From Winogradskyella sp. (GTDB taxonomy: Bacteria; Bacteroidota; Bacteroidia; Flavobacteriales; Flavobacteriaceae), in contig JASBSA010000039.1 of assembly GCA_030149175.1 (NCBI GenBank), forward strand, positions 1 to 51,411: 51,411 bases of DNA, written 5' to 3'. The position numbers and the translations under genes were made by a program. Below are positions 34,362 to 43,391 of the stretch, piece after piece (the first letter of the stretch is position 1; each line of letters opens with the position of its first letter). The notes beneath the pieces are model-generated. The model did no database searches. It saw nothing but the letters and a program-made list of their open reading frames with translations, and was not told the origin of the DNA.

Positions 34362-36029
34362 ATGAAAAATATCTTTGTTTTAATCATCTCATTATCCTTG
34401 TTTTATTCATGTGGAGCACAGGAAAAAACAACGGAAAGAGCTGTTGTGAGTTCGCAAAATGAAACTAACTCACGACCAAAATTAGTTGTGGGAATTGTTG
34501 TAGATCAGATGCGTTACGATTATTTAACTCGCTTTGAATCTAAGTTTGGTAAAGGTGGTTTTATGAGAATGATTAATGAAGGATTTAACTGCAAAAACAA
34601 TCATTTTAATTATGTGCCAACTTATACAGGACCAGGACACACTTCGGTTTATACAGGGACGACACCTAAATATCATGGAATCATCTCTAACAACTGGTAT
34701 GATAAAAGCATTAAAGAATCGGTTTATTGTGCACAAGATGATTCTGTAGAATCCGTAGGAACAGAAAGTTCTGCTGGAAAAATGTCACCACATAGAATGC
34801 TAACCACTAGTGTAGCCGACGAGAACAGATTGTTTACTCAAATGCGAGGTAAAACAATTGGTATTGCTATAAAAGATAGAGGTGCTATTTTACCTGCTGG
34901 TCATACTGCCAACGCAGCATATTGGTTTCATGGTAAAGACGAAGGGGTTTGGATAACAAGTACATTTTATAGAAATGATTTACCACAATGGGTAAATGAT
35001 TTTAATAACTCTGACATAATTAAATCATACTTGAAAGTTTGGGACACATATAAACCTATCGAAACTTATATTGAAAGCGGAAGTGATCTTAATGATTTTG
35101 AACGTGGTTTTAATGGTAAAGAAACAGCAACATTTCCTTATGATTTAGCAGCGCTAAAAGATGAAAACGGTGGTTACGATGTTCTAAAGGCAACGGCTTA
35201 CGGCAACAGTTTAACTACAGACTTTGCAATAGCAGCTATTAAAGGAGAAGCTCTAGGACAAGATAGTGATACAGATGTATTAACGGTAAGTTTTTCTTCA
35301 ACAGATTATGTAGGTCATAATTTTGGTGTAAACTCAAAAGAAGTAGAGGATACTTACATACGATTAGATAAAGATTTAGAGAGATTCTTTAATTATTTAG
35401 ACGAGAATGTTGGAGAAGGTGAGTACACTGTTTTTCTTACGGCAGATCATGGCGCTGTAGATGTGCCTGCGTACTTACAATCAGTAAAAATTCCAGCAGG
35501 TTATTTAGACTATAATTCTAGAAAAGAAAAGTTCAATAAGTTTTTAACCGATACTTATGGTACAACAGAGATTGTAGAAAACATAAGTAACAACCAAGTG
35601 TTTTTAAACAAGGCAAAGCTTAAAGAGTTAGACTTAAATCTACATGATGTTGAGCAAGCCTTAGTAGATGAGCAAATCAGTTATTCAAACATCGCAAAGG
35701 TGTATACGGCAACAGCTATGAATAGCACTGATTTTACAACAGGAATTGAAGCGTTGTTGCAAAACGGATTTAACCAAAAGCGTTCAGGAGATGTTATTAT
35801 TGTAGATGATATAGCGCATATAGCTTATAGTAAAACAGGCTCTACACATGGTAGCGGACTTAATTATGACACACACGTGCCATTACTGTTTTTTGGAAAA
35901 GGAATTAAGCATGGCGAAACGGTAAATAAAACTGTTATACCAGATATAGCACCAACAATTTCTGCACTTTTAGGCATTAGTTTTCCTAATGCTGCTACAG
36001 GTGATGTTTTGGGGTTTGTTTTGGATTAA
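34362..36029 (+). CDS. pafA: PafA-type alkaline phosphatase, probable lipoprotein
   Basis: A 555-residue exported enzyme of the alkaline phosphatase superfamily that frees phosphate from organic monoesters. A signal peptide ends in LFYSC (Cys 17), so it is likely a lipoprotein. Metal and catalytic positions visible are VDQMRYDYL, PTYTGPGHTSVYTG (T89 as the probable nucleophile), STDYVGHNFG, TADHGAVDVP and STHGSGLNYDTHVPLLF near the C-terminus. Thr as nucleophile and no Ser-Ala-Ala motif separate it from PhoA. Its stop overlaps the convergent glycosyltransferase stop by 4 bases. Phosphate control is likely from the family, but no Pho box was recognised. Confidence 0.9.
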   Translation: MKNIFVLIISLSLFYSCGAQEKTTERAVVSSQNETNSRPKLVVGIVVDQMRYDYLTRFESKFGKGGFMRMINEGFNCKNNHFNYVPTYTGPGHTSVYTGTTPKYHGIISNNWYDKSIKESVYCAQDDSVESVGTESSAGKMSPHRMLTTSVADENRLFTQMRGKTIGIAIKDRGAILPAGHTANAAYWFHGKDEGVWITSTFYRNDLPQWVNDFNNSDIIKSYLKVWDTYKPIETYIESGSDLNDFERGFNGKETATFPYDLAALKDENGGYDVLKATAYGNSLTTDFAIAAIKGEALGQDSDTDVLTVSFSSTDYVGHNFGVNSKEVEDTYIRLDKDLERFFNYLDENVGEGEYTVFLTADHGAVDVPAYLQSVKIPAGYLDYNSRKEKFNKFLTDTYGTTEIVENISNNQVFLNKAKLKELDLNLHDVEQALVDEQISYSNIAKVYTATAMNSTDFTTGIEALLQNGFNQKRSGDVIIVDDIAHIAYSKTGSTHGSGLNYDTHVPLLFFGKGIKHGETVNKTVIPDIAPTISALLGISFPNAATGDVLGFVLD

Positions 36030-36874
36030 AATAGCTTTCTGAAAATACCTTTCCAACGCAAATCTCTAATAAACTTACCTTCATCTATAGAAACCAAAAG
36101 TTCAGTTTTTGAAGATTTTGCTTTAAAATAGCCTGTCATATAATCTTTAAACAATCTAAAACTGCCTTTTTTTGAGGCAAGTTTTATGGCAGAGATAAGG
36201 GTAATCCAAAACCCATAACGCATTTTATACATCGCTTCTCCTTGAAGATATTTAGAGGCTTTGTTATAGGATTGCCCTGTAGGTTTAAGGTGTTTTACAT
36301 GAAGCGTTTCATCAGTTAGAATTTCCCAGCCATGGTATTTTGCTAAAAGTTCATCAACAGTATCCCAGCCCATAGATGGTTTTAATTGGCCTATTTGTTC
36401 AAAACAATTTTTGCGATACGCTTTTAGTGCACCTCTAATGTGATCTTTGTTCGTAAGGTTTTCAAGAACCCATTGGTTGTCTTTTTCGATATAACAAAAG
36501 CCAGAAGCCATGCCAAGTTTAGGATTTTTGCTGAAATGATTAGCTAGATTTTCCAAATAATTATCCGGAAAAATAAGGTCGGCATCAAACTTACAAATCA
36601 CGTCATAGTTATCGTCTAGAGTTTCGAAACCTTTATAAAACGCATTTATAATTTTTGAACCAGGTAAATGCTCGTCTGATGATTTTGAAATTACTTGTGT
36701 AATCCAAGAATACGTTTTTATAAAACGTTCAACAATAGTTTGAGTATTGTCAGTTGAATTATCGTTGACAACAACCAACTTTTTAGGTAGAAGTGTCTGA
36801 CTAGCCAGTGATTCTAGTGTTTTACCAATAAATGCCTCCTCATTGTGAGCTGGTATGACTACGTAAAAATTCAA
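36026..36874 (-). CDS. Family 2 glycosyltransferase
   Basis: A 282-residue GT-A enzyme. The nucleotide-sugar region is VVIPAHNEEAFIGKTLESL, then VVVNDNSTDNTQ and the DxD-type KFDADLIFPDNYL; DTVDELLAKYHGW fits the acceptor/base region. No long membrane helix is seen. The start is TTG at 36874: an in-frame TGA lies two codons upstream and no ATG exists before the first beta strand. That TTG is the last unit of a heptanucleotide tract. Acceptor and sugar are unknown. It may be cotranscribed with the methyltransferase and KAS III-like genes upstream. Confidence 0.85.
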   Translation of the reverse strand: MNFYVVIPAHNEEAFIGKTLESLASQTLLPKKLVVVNDNSTDNTQTIVERFIKTYSWITQVISKSSDEHLPGSKIINAFYKGFETLDDNYDVICKFDADLIFPDNYLENLANHFSKNPKLGMASGFCYIEKDNQWVLENLTNKDHIRGALKAYRKNCFEQIGQLKPSMGWDTVDELLAKYHGWEILTDETLHVKHLKPTGQSYNKASKYLQGEAMYKMRYGFWITLISAIKLASKKGSFRLFKDYMTGYFKAKSSKTELLVSIDEGKFIRDLRWKGIFRKLF

Positions 36875-36943
36875 ATCTCAAATTTCAAGTCTCAAAACTA
36901 AAGAAAAGCAATCGGAATTTAGGAATTGTTATTTGGAATTTTG
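36872..36943. repeat. Degenerate heptanucleotide repeat tract
   Basis: Plus strand units of 7 nt: CAAATCT, CAAATTT, CAAGTCT, CAAAACT (36872-36899), a 9-nt break, then CAATCGG, AATTTAG, GAATTGT, TATTTGG, AATTTTG (36909-36943). The first unit gives the TTG start of the glycosyltransferase. The last units encode the final residues (IPNNNS) and stop of the methyltransferase. Confidence 0.6.
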
Positions 36944-37455
36944 ACCGCATAAACAATATAATACCGATTTGTAAACAGTCTTAAGAGCGGCCTAATGCCT
37001 AATTTTTTTACAGGATTGGTCCATTGTTGTCTATCTATGATTTTCCATCCTGATTTTCCCAATAGCCAATCGAGTTGCCAATCTTCAAACTCATGATAAT
37101 GTCTGTCCCATTTGTCGGTTTTACTTCTGTAAGCCGAAGCAAACCATAATCTCAAAGGTACGCTAATTACTAGCTTTTCTGCTTTAATGGACTTTAAAAC
37201 CTCATAGGGAGATAGTAAATGTTCAAAAATCTCAAAAGCGGTAACAACATCTGCAGAAGAATTTTCTATTGTAGAACGGTCTTCGTCAAGGTCTTCGCCT
37301 TTTGTGTTTTCAACAGTATAGCCTTCAGAAGTCATGATTTCTGAAAAGGGATTCTTTACACCTAAATCTAAAATAGTATCAGATGTTGAAATATGTTTTT
37401 TTAAAAACTCAAGAGTAAGTTTAAATCGCTTATTAGGATATGTTTTTTCGTACAT
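36919..37455 (-). CDS. SAM-dependent methyltransferase (class I)
   Basis: A 178-residue small class I methyltransferase. The SAM-binding first strand is TILDLGVKNPFSEIM (a variant of DxGxGxG with Val-Lys-Asn), followed by the acidic VENTKGEDLDED and the motif ADVVTAFEIFEHLLSPYEVL. The WDRHYHEFEDWQLDWLL segment is typical of methyltransferases near glycosyltransferase genes. The target is unknown. Its 3' end runs into a heptanucleotide tract, so the last six residues are probably not part of the fold. It lies between the glycosyltransferase and KAS III-like genes on the same strand. Confidence 0.82.
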   Translation of the reverse strand: MYEKTYPNKRFKLTLEFLKKHISTSDTILDLGVKNPFSEIMTSEGYTVENTKGEDLDEDRSTIENSSADVVTAFEIFEHLLSPYEVLKSIKAEKLVISVPLRLWFASAYRSKTDKWDRHYHEFEDWQLDWLLGKSGWKIIDRQQWTNPVKKLGIRPLLRLFTNRYYIVYAVKIPNNNS

Positions 37456-37484
37456 TACACTTCCGCAAAAGCGGTAATCTAGGA

Positions 37485-38543
37485 TTAATATCTGTAAACT
37501 ACAGCATTGATATGCATACCAGCGCCAACGCTTGCAAATATAATGACATCTCCTTTATTGATTTGGTGGTCTTCGAGTTTATTGTTTCTTATTAAATCGA
37601 AAAGGGTAGGAACAGTAGCTACAGAACTGTTACCTAGCTTATGAATGCTCATAGGCATAATACCTTCGGGAGCCTTGGCTTTAAAGAGTCTATAGAAACG
37701 TTTTATGATAGCATCGTCCATTTTTTCGTTAGCCTGATGGATGAGCACTTTCTTTACTTCAGTTATATCTACACCGCTTTTTTCTAAACAATCTTTCATA
37801 GCTTGAGCTACATTGGTCAATGCAAATTCGTAGATTTTTCGCCCATGCATTTTTATGTAGCGCGTGTCAGGACATAAGTCTTTGTTGTTAGAATTTCCGA
37901 AGAATAAATAATACGCTTCATCATATGTGAAGGAAGCGGATTCATGAGCTAAAATACCACTGTTATCATCTGTATACTCTACAATGCTAGCACCAGCACC
38001 ATCAGAATATATCATAGAATCTCTATCGTGTTTGTCTACCACACGAGATAAGGTTTCAGCGCCTATAACCAGACAACGTTTTGCCATGCCTGCCTTGATA
38101 AATGCCTGAGCCTGAATAACACCTTCTACCCAACCCGGACAACCAAACAAAATATCATACGCCACACATTTAGGATTCTTAATACGAAGTCTATGCTTTA
38201 TACGAGAAGCTAAACAAGGTAATATGTCACTCTGAATAGTATTGGCTTTAACATCACCAAAATTATGTGCGCAGATAATATAATCTAGAGTTTCAGGATT
38301 AATGTTGGCATCGTCAATAGCTTTTTGGGCGGCAAGAAAACCAATATCTGAAGCTACCAATTGGTCGTCAGCGTATCTGCGTTCAACAATTCCTGTAATA
38401 TCTTTGAATTTTTCTACGATGACTTCATTAGGATGATCTATCTTAGAACCATCTGCATTTAAAAATTGATGTTGGTGAAAATCCTCGTTTTTTTCTATAC
38501 TATTTGGAATATAACTTCCTGTACCTGTGATTTTAATTCCCAT
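37485..38543 (-). CDS. KAS III-like 3-oxoacyl-ACP synthase
   Basis: A 352-residue thiolase-fold condensing enzyme. The Cys-His-Asn triad is complete: C135 in LFGCPGW, H269 in LIHQANEKM and N305 in LGNSSVAT. KAS III enzymes start acyl chains by joining acetyl-CoA (or another acyl-CoA) to malonyl-ACP. Compared with FabH it has an N-terminal insertion (residues about 18-50, rich in His, Asp and Asn) and a different loop after the Cys. It may therefore be a specialised synthase rather than the housekeeping FabH. It heads a possible trio with the methyltransferase and glycosyltransferase. Confidence 0.87.
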   Translation of the reverse strand: MGIKITGTGSYIPNSIEKNEDFHQHQFLNADGSKIDHPNEVIVEKFKDITGIVERRYADDQLVASDIGFLAAQKAIDDANINPETLDYIICAHNFGDVKANTIQSDILPCLASRIKHRLRIKNPKCVAYDILFGCPGWVEGVIQAQAFIKAGMAKRCLVIGAETLSRVVDKHDRDSMIYSDGAGASIVEYTDDNSGILAHESASFTYDEAYYLFFGNSNNKDLCPDTRYIKMHGRKIYEFALTNVAQAMKDCLEKSGVDITEVKKVLIHQANEKMDDAIIKRFYRLFKAKAPEGIMPMSIHKLGNSSVATVPTLFDLIRNNKLEDHQINKGDVIIFASVGAGMHINAVVYRY

Positions 38544-38669
38544 ACCTCAAAATTTGCTATTAATTTACTAAACTAGTTAAACTCTGATACATGAGAATGA
38601 ATTGACCTTGTAAAAATGATATTTTTTTTAAATTCTTAATTATTCTGAGTTCTTTTGTAAATACTACAA

Positions 38670-38698
38670 AAAAAAGTGCTACAAATGAGCACTTTTTT
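38670..38698 (-). terminator. Intrinsic terminator of gcvP
   Basis: AAAAAAGTGCT / AGCACTTTTTT (38670-38680 and 38688-38698) with a 7-nt loop, 22 nt behind the gcvP stop in the direction of transcription. Confidence 0.88.
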
Positions 38699-38719
38699 AA
38701 TTTATGTTAATATGATACG

Positions 38720-41569
38720 CTAAGCTTCAATAAAATCTTCGATTGGTGTACAACTACAGATAAGATTTCTGTCACCATAAGCATCATCTACACGTCTTAC
38801 ACTTGGCCAAAATTTATTGTCTCTAATATAGTCTAATGGAAAAGCAGCTGCCTCACGACTGTACGGTAATAACCATTCGTCTGACGTTAACATATCTAAA
38901 GTATGCGGTGCATTTTTCAAAACATTATTTGGTTCTTCTTTATCAGCGTCATCGATTTCCTTACGAATAGAAATCATGGCATCACAAAACCTATCCATTT
39001 CAGCTTTACTTTCGCTTTCAGTTGGCTCAATCATCATAGTGCCAGCTACAGGGAAAGATACCGTTGGAGCATGAAAACCATAGTCCATTAAGCGTTTAGC
39101 TATATCTGTAACCTCTATGCCGTTAGCTTTAAAATCGCGACAGTCAATAATCATTTCATGAGCTGCTCTGCCGTTTTCTCCAGTATATAAAGTTGGATAA
39201 TAACCTTCTAAACGCTCCTTGATGTAGTTGGCATTGAGTATAGCAGCTTCTGTAGCTTGTTTTAAACCTTTAGCACCTAACATTGAGATGTAACCGTAAG
39301 AGATAATACATGCTAAGGCCGAACCAAAAGGTGCTGCTGATATAGCAGAAATGGATTGATGACCACCCGTTTTAATAATCGGGTTACCTGGTAAAAAAGG
39401 CACTAACTGTTTTGCAACACAAATAGGACCAACACCAGGGCCTCCGCCACCATGAGGTATTGCAAATGTCTTGTGCAGGTTAAGGTGACATACGTCTGCT
39501 CCGATATTACCAGGGTTGGTTAAGCCAACTTGAGCATTCATATTGGCGCCATCCATGTAAACTTGACCTCCATTGTCGTGAATGATTTGAGTAATCTCTT
39601 TAATTGCAGATTCGTAAACACCATGGGTTGAAGGATAGGTTACCATTAAAGCAGAAAGATTATCCTTGTGTAATTCTGCTTTTTCTTTTAAGTCATCAAC
39701 ATCGATGTTACCATCTTCAGAGGCTTTTGTAACAACTACTTTCATGCCTGCCATAACTGCACTAGCAGGGTTTGTTCCGTGTGCAGATGAAGGGATTAAG
39801 CAAATATTTCTATGATGATCTCCACGAGACTCATGATATGCTTTTATAACCATAAGGCCTGCAAACTCACCCTGTGCTCCTGAGTTTGGTTGTAATGATG
39901 TTGCTGCAAATCCTGTAATTTCGGTTAATTGATTCTCTAAGGTATTTAACATTAGTTGGTAGCCAGCCGCTTGATCTTTTGGTGCAAATGGATGCATATT
40001 CCCCCAACTAGGCCAACTTAACGGTAGCATTTCGGCTGCTGCATTTAGCTTCATAGTACAAGAGCCCAAAGAAATCATGGAGTGGTTTAGTGCTAAATCT
40101 TTGCGCTCTAATTTTTTGATATAGCGCATTAATTCCGTTTCAGAATGGTATGCGTTAAAAACGTCAACAGTTAAAAATTCTGTTTGGCGTTTTAAGTGAT
40201 TAGGAATTGTATTAAGTTCAGAAATGGTAGTGATTTCTTCTGTTTTAGATTCTGTTACCTCTTCAAAAATTGAAATAATTTCATTTAAATCTGAAATTGT
40301 AGTTGTTTCATTTATAGCTATAGTAACGGTATTGTTATCTGGATAATAGAAGTTAACCTCCTTCTTTTCTGCTTCGTACTTTACTTTAACAGGATCTGCT
40401 TTTACCTGAATCGTATCAAAATAATGAGTGTTAACCTGTTCTAGTCCTAATTTTTCTAGGGCAGAGGCTAATGTTGCAGTAGTATTTTGAACTTTGTTAG
40501 CAATAAACTCTAATCCTTTTGGTCCATGATAAACGGCATACATACCTGCCATAACGGCTAATAATACTTGGGCTGTGCAAATATTGGATGTTGCTTTGTC
40601 TCTTTTAATATGCTGCTCTCTGGTTTGTAATGCCATACGTAATGCTCTATTGCCATTAGCATCTTTAGTAACACCAATTATACGTCCTGGAACATCACGT
40701 TTGTAAGCTTCTTTAGTTGCAAAATAGGCCGCATGAGGACCACCATAACCCATAGGAATTCCAAAACGTTGTGTGGTACCAACAACAACATCTGCGCCGA
40801 ATTTACCTGGTGCTTCTAATTTCACTAAACTCAATATATCTGCTGCTACAGCTACTTTTATGTTTTGGGAATTTGCTTTTTCTATAAAAGATTTTATATC
40901 TGTAATCTGTCCATTTTTCCCTGGATATTGTAAAAGCGCACCAAAATAATCTTCGGATAAGTTATACTCAGCCTCATTACCAATTTCCAATTCAATACCG
41001 ATTGGTGTTGCTCTAGTTTCTAATAGGGCAATAGTTTGTGGTAAAACTAAATCTGAAACAAAGAACTTGTTAACTCCGGCTTTTTTCTGAGCCCGATTTC
41101 TTACTGCAAATAGCAAGCTCATGGCTTCGGCAGCAGCAGTACTTTCGTCTAAGAGTGAGGCGTTAGCAATTTCCATTCCGGTTAAATCAATAACCATCGT
41201 TTGGAAATTTAACAAAGCCTCTAATCTCCCTTGGGCAATCTCTGCTTGATAAGGCGTGTAAGCTGTGTACCAACCCGGATTTTCCAAGATGTTTCGTTGA
41301 ATGACCGCTGGTAAATTAGCAGGATGATACCCTAAACCAATATAAGATTTATAAACTTTATTGAGTTGAGATAATTTATTAATATGATTAAGGTATTCTT
41401 GCTCACTCATTGCTGGTTTTAAGTCTAGGTCTTTTTTAAGACGTATACCAGCTGGTATGGTTTCTGAGACTAATTGCTCTATACTTGTAACACCAATGGT
41501 GTTAAGCATCGCTTTTTGTTCGTCTGGGTTTGGGCCAATATGCCTAAGTGCAAAAGAGGTTGTGTCCAT
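38720..41569 (-). CDS. gcvP: Glycine dehydrogenase (decarboxylating), P-protein
   Basis: A 949-residue full-length P-protein joining both halves that are split in some bacteria. It decarboxylates glycine with pyridoxal phosphate and passes the aminomethyl group to the lipoyl H-protein. The start [14 protein letters not shown] is the usual N-terminus. The PLP Lys lies in [16 protein letters not shown] (K700), with [10 protein letters not shown] and [11 protein letters not shown] before it and the [19 protein letters not shown] block near the end. It stands alone; gcvT and gcvH are not in the window. Confidence 0.97.
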   Translation of the reverse strand: MDTTSFALRHIGPNPDEQKAMLNTIGVTSIEQLVSETIPAGIRLKKDLDLKPAMSEQEYLNHINKLSQLNKVYKSYIGLGYHPANLPAVIQRNILENPGWYTAYTPYQAEIAQGRLEALLNFQTMVIDLTGMEIANASLLDESTAAAEAMSLLFAVRNRAQKKAGVNKFFVSDLVLPQTIALLETRATPIGIELEIGNEAEYNLSEDYFGALLQYPGKNGQITDIKSFIEKANSQNIKVAVAADILSLVKLEAPGKFGADVVVGTTQRFGIPMGYGGPHAAYFATKEAYKRDVPGRIIGVTKDANGNRALRMALQTREQHIKRDKATSNICTAQVLLAVMAGMYAVYHGPKGLEFIANKVQNTTATLASALEKLGLEQVNTHYFDTIQVKADPVKVKYEAEKKEVNFYYPDNNTVTIAINETTTISDLNEIISIFEEVTESKTEEITTISELNTIPNHLKRQTEFLTVDVFNAYHSETELMRYIKKLERKDLALNHSMISLGSCTMKLNAAAEMLPLSWPSWGNMHPFAPKDQAAGYQLMLNTLENQLTEITGFAATSLQPNSGAQGEFAGLMVIKAYHESRGDHHRNICLIPSSAHGTNPASAVMAGMKVVVTKASEDGNIDVDDLKEKAELHKDNLSALMVTYPSTHGVYESAIKEITQIIHDNGGQVYMDGANMNAQVGLTNPGNIGADVCHLNLHKTFAIPHGGGGPGVGPICVAKQLVPFLPGNPIIKTGGHQSISAISAAPFGSALACIISYGYISMLGAKGLKQATEAAILNANYIKERLEGYYPTLYTGENGRAAHEMIIDCRDFKANGIEVTDIAKRLMDYGFHAPTVSFPVAGTMMIEPTESESKAEMDRFCDAMISIRKEIDDADKEEPNNVLKNAPHTLDMLTSDEWLLPYSREAAAFPLDYIRDNKFWPSVRRVDDAYGDRNLICSCTPIEDFIEA

Positions 41570-41596
41570 GCTTTATTCCGCTAATTTTTTGATATG

Positions 41597-41604
41597 CAAA
41601 AATA
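41597..41604 (-). promoter_or_regulatory. Predicted -7 element of gcvP
   Basis: Read on the minus strand, TATTTTTG at 41604-41597, 27 nt before the gcvP ATG. No clear -33 TTG was found, so this is a partial match. Confidence 0.4.
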
Positions 41605-41678
41605 CGGAAATTGCCTTTGTTTTTAGTTAAGGATAACTAAAGTTTTTAACTGAAAACAAGGGTTATTAACACAATGAT

Positions 41679-41686
41679 TATTTTTG
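41679..41686 (+). promoter_or_regulatory. Predicted -7 element of the UbiA-like gene, possibly leaderless
   Basis: TATTTTTG ends 4 nt before the ATG at 41691, so the start site would fall on or beside the start codon. No -33 TTG is seen at normal distance. Confidence 0.45.
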
Positions 41687-41690
41687 TTGA

Positions 41691-42524
41691 ATGGGTGTTT
41701 TAAAGCAGATATTTAATTTTTACATTAATAGTAGTATTCATGTGGCATTAGCAGTAGTTGCTATGACTTGGGTAACACTGCTGCAGTTTGATATGGAATT
41801 TAATCAAACAGTGCTTTTTTTTGTTTTTTTTGCCACTATAACGGGTTATAATTTTGTAAAGTATTTTGGTGTTGCAAAGTTTCACCATAGAAGTTTGGCA
41901 GCATGGCTTAAGACTATTCAGATATTTTCTTTATTGGCGTTTCTAGGTATGAGTTATTTTGCTCTAAAATTAGATATAAATTCAATTATATACCTCTCGG
42001 TTTTTGGTCTTATCACTTTTCTCTACGCAATACCATTATTACCTATGCGATACTTTAGGGATAATCAAAAAAACTTGAGACAAGTTAGCGGTTTAAAAGT
42101 TTATCTAATTGCGTTGGTTTGGGTGTTTACAACAGTATTCTTGCCGTTAATTGATAGGGGTTTTCGTATAAATCTAGATGTCGTCATAACAGGAGCTCAG
42201 CGTTTTATTTTTGTGATTGTATTAATGCTGCCTTTTGAGATTAGAGACCTTATTTATGATAGCATAAAATTAGGGACTATACCTCAACGGATTGGTGTAA
42301 AAAACACAAAATTGATTGGTGTTTTGTTATTAGCTGTGTTTTTTTTCTTGGAGTATTTTAAAGAGGGAATAAGAGAGGTGGATGTTATTACTAATGTTGT
42401 AATCATTGGTACAACACTTTTTTTTGTGTTATTCGCCCACAAAAATCAATCAAAATACTATAGCGCATTTTGGGTGGAAAGTCTACCAATTTTGTGGCTA
42501 GTGGTTTTATTGATGCTTGGCTAA
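41691..42524 (+). CDS. UbiA-like integral membrane protein
   Basis: A 277-residue protein with about eight membrane helices. Residues 182-202 (FEIRDLIYDSIKLGTIPQRIG) match the second Asp-rich motif of UbiA prenyltransferases (D186-x3-D190, then a basic residue and the PxRxG turn). At the place of the first motif there is ITGYNFVKYFGVAK, with Asn but no Asp pair, so prenyl transfer by the usual magnesium chemistry is doubtful. It may be a degenerate UbiA homologue. The ATG at 41691 is preferred because the upstream frame lacks a start. Its last 18 bases overlap the convergent gene at 42507. Confidence 0.7.
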   Translation: MGVLKQIFNFYINSSIHVALAVVAMTWVTLLQFDMEFNQTVLFFVFFATITGYNFVKYFGVAKFHHRSLAAWLKTIQIFSLLAFLGMSYFALKLDINSIIYLSVFGLITFLYAIPLLPMRYFRDNQKNLRQVSGLKVYLIALVWVFTTVFLPLIDRGFRINLDVVITGAQRFIFVIVLMLPFEIRDLIYDSIKLGTIPQRIGVKNTKLIGVLLLAVFFFLEYFKEGIREVDVITNVVIIGTTLFFVLFAHKNQSKYYSAFWVESLPILWLVVLLMLG

Positions 42525-42764
42525 TTCTTTTTCAAATTGCTGTTTTATGTTGTTGCGCTCATCATTTTTTAAACAATCAACTTCAGCATGTTCTATAACA
42601 TCAGTTAATTTGTTGTTTCTGTTAGAATAAGCTTTTGTAACTCTACACCATGAAAGTCTAATGGCTAATTTTATGCGTTCCCAACCTGTAGCCTCATTAT
42701 ATTGCGACTTGTCACAAATATGTTTGGCTTCTTCACAGCTAATAAATAAAAAACTTTTTTTCAT
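42507..42764 (-). CDS. Small Cys-containing protein downstream of ECF sigma factor
   Basis: 85 residues, soluble, helical and charged, with Cys 10, His 15, Cys 17, Cys 40 and Cys 64 (SCEEAKHICDKSQ, RLSWCRVTKAYS). I recall similar small proteins behind ECF sigma genes in other flavobacteria. The Cys/His pattern recalls zinc-type anti-sigma factors but does not match the HxxxCxxC motif, and there is no membrane helix. It begins 6 nt after the sigma gene, so cotranscription is very likely. I infer a partner or regulator of the sigma factor; its activity is unknown. Confidence 0.75.
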   Translation of the reverse strand: MKKSFLFISCEEAKHICDKSQYNEATGWERIKLAIRLSWCRVTKAYSNRNNKLTDVIEHAEVDCLKNDERNNIKQQFEKELAKHQ

Positions 42765-42770
42765 TTTATT

Positions 42771-43325
42771 TTAAAACCAGTTTTCTTCCATGCAATCAGC
42801 TAAAGCTGTTCTTGCTCTATGTATTAATACCCAAAGATTAGACGCAGTAATATCTAATTCATTACAAATGGTTTCTGTTTCATAACCTAAGATTGTTTTC
42901 ATCTTAAAAACTTCAGCTTGTTTCTGAGGGAGCTTAGATAAACAATCATATATAGCATTGCCCAATTCTGTATTTTCTAAATTATCTTCGGCGGTTTTAT
43001 CAAAAGGGTCCGCAACACGCTCTTCTAGCCAATCTCCATCAGATTCTGAATCATTATTATAGGTCATCCTAACTTCGGCTTTTCCTTTGTTAGAATTTAT
43101 TTTTCGGTAATAATCAATGATTTTACGTTTGAGGATAGAGATTAACCATGTGCGCTCAGAAGCCTCGCCCTTAAAGTTGCCCATGGATTTTAAGCCTGCC
43201 AGGAAAGTTTCGGACACTAAATCCTGCGCTATTACTCTATCGTTAACTCTTGAAATGGTGTAGTTAAAGAGGTAATCTGAATACAAATCAATCCAATTGT
43301 TAGGATTTAATTGATGGTTAGCCAT
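42771..43325 (-). CDS. ECF-type RNA polymerase sigma factor
   Basis: A 184-residue sigma-70 family protein. Region 2 spans about residues 12-75 (LFNYTISRVNDRVIAQDLVSETFLAGLKS ... SERTWLISILKRKIIDYYRK). A linker has the acidic WLEERVADPFDK. Region 4 is about 120-180 (LPQKQAEVFKMKTILGYETETICNELDITASNLWVLIHRARTAL), with the helix-turn-helix. It should direct RNA polymerase to a small set of promoters under a signal not visible here. The small Cys-containing gene behind it is the likely regulatory partner. Confidence 0.93.
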   Translation of the reverse strand: MANHQLNPNNWIDLYSDYLFNYTISRVNDRVIAQDLVSETFLAGLKSMGNFKGEASERTWLISILKRKIIDYYRKINSNKGKAEVRMTYNNDSESDGDWLEERVADPFDKTAEDNLENTELGNAIYDCLSKLPQKQAEVFKMKTILGYETETICNELDITASNLWVLIHRARTALADCMEENWF

Positions 43326-43343
43326 TTGCTTTCATTACTTAGC

Positions 43344-43351
43344 CAAAAATA
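43344..43351 (-). promoter_or_regulatory. Predicted -7 element of the ECF sigma operon
   Basis: Read on the minus strand, TATTTTTG at 43351-43344, 18 nt before the sigma factor ATG. No matching -33 TTG at the usual distance; this may be the main sigma element or coincidence. Confidence 0.4.
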
Positions 43352-43391
43352 GGTAAAATATTGAGACCTTAAATGTGCGTTAACATTTTTT

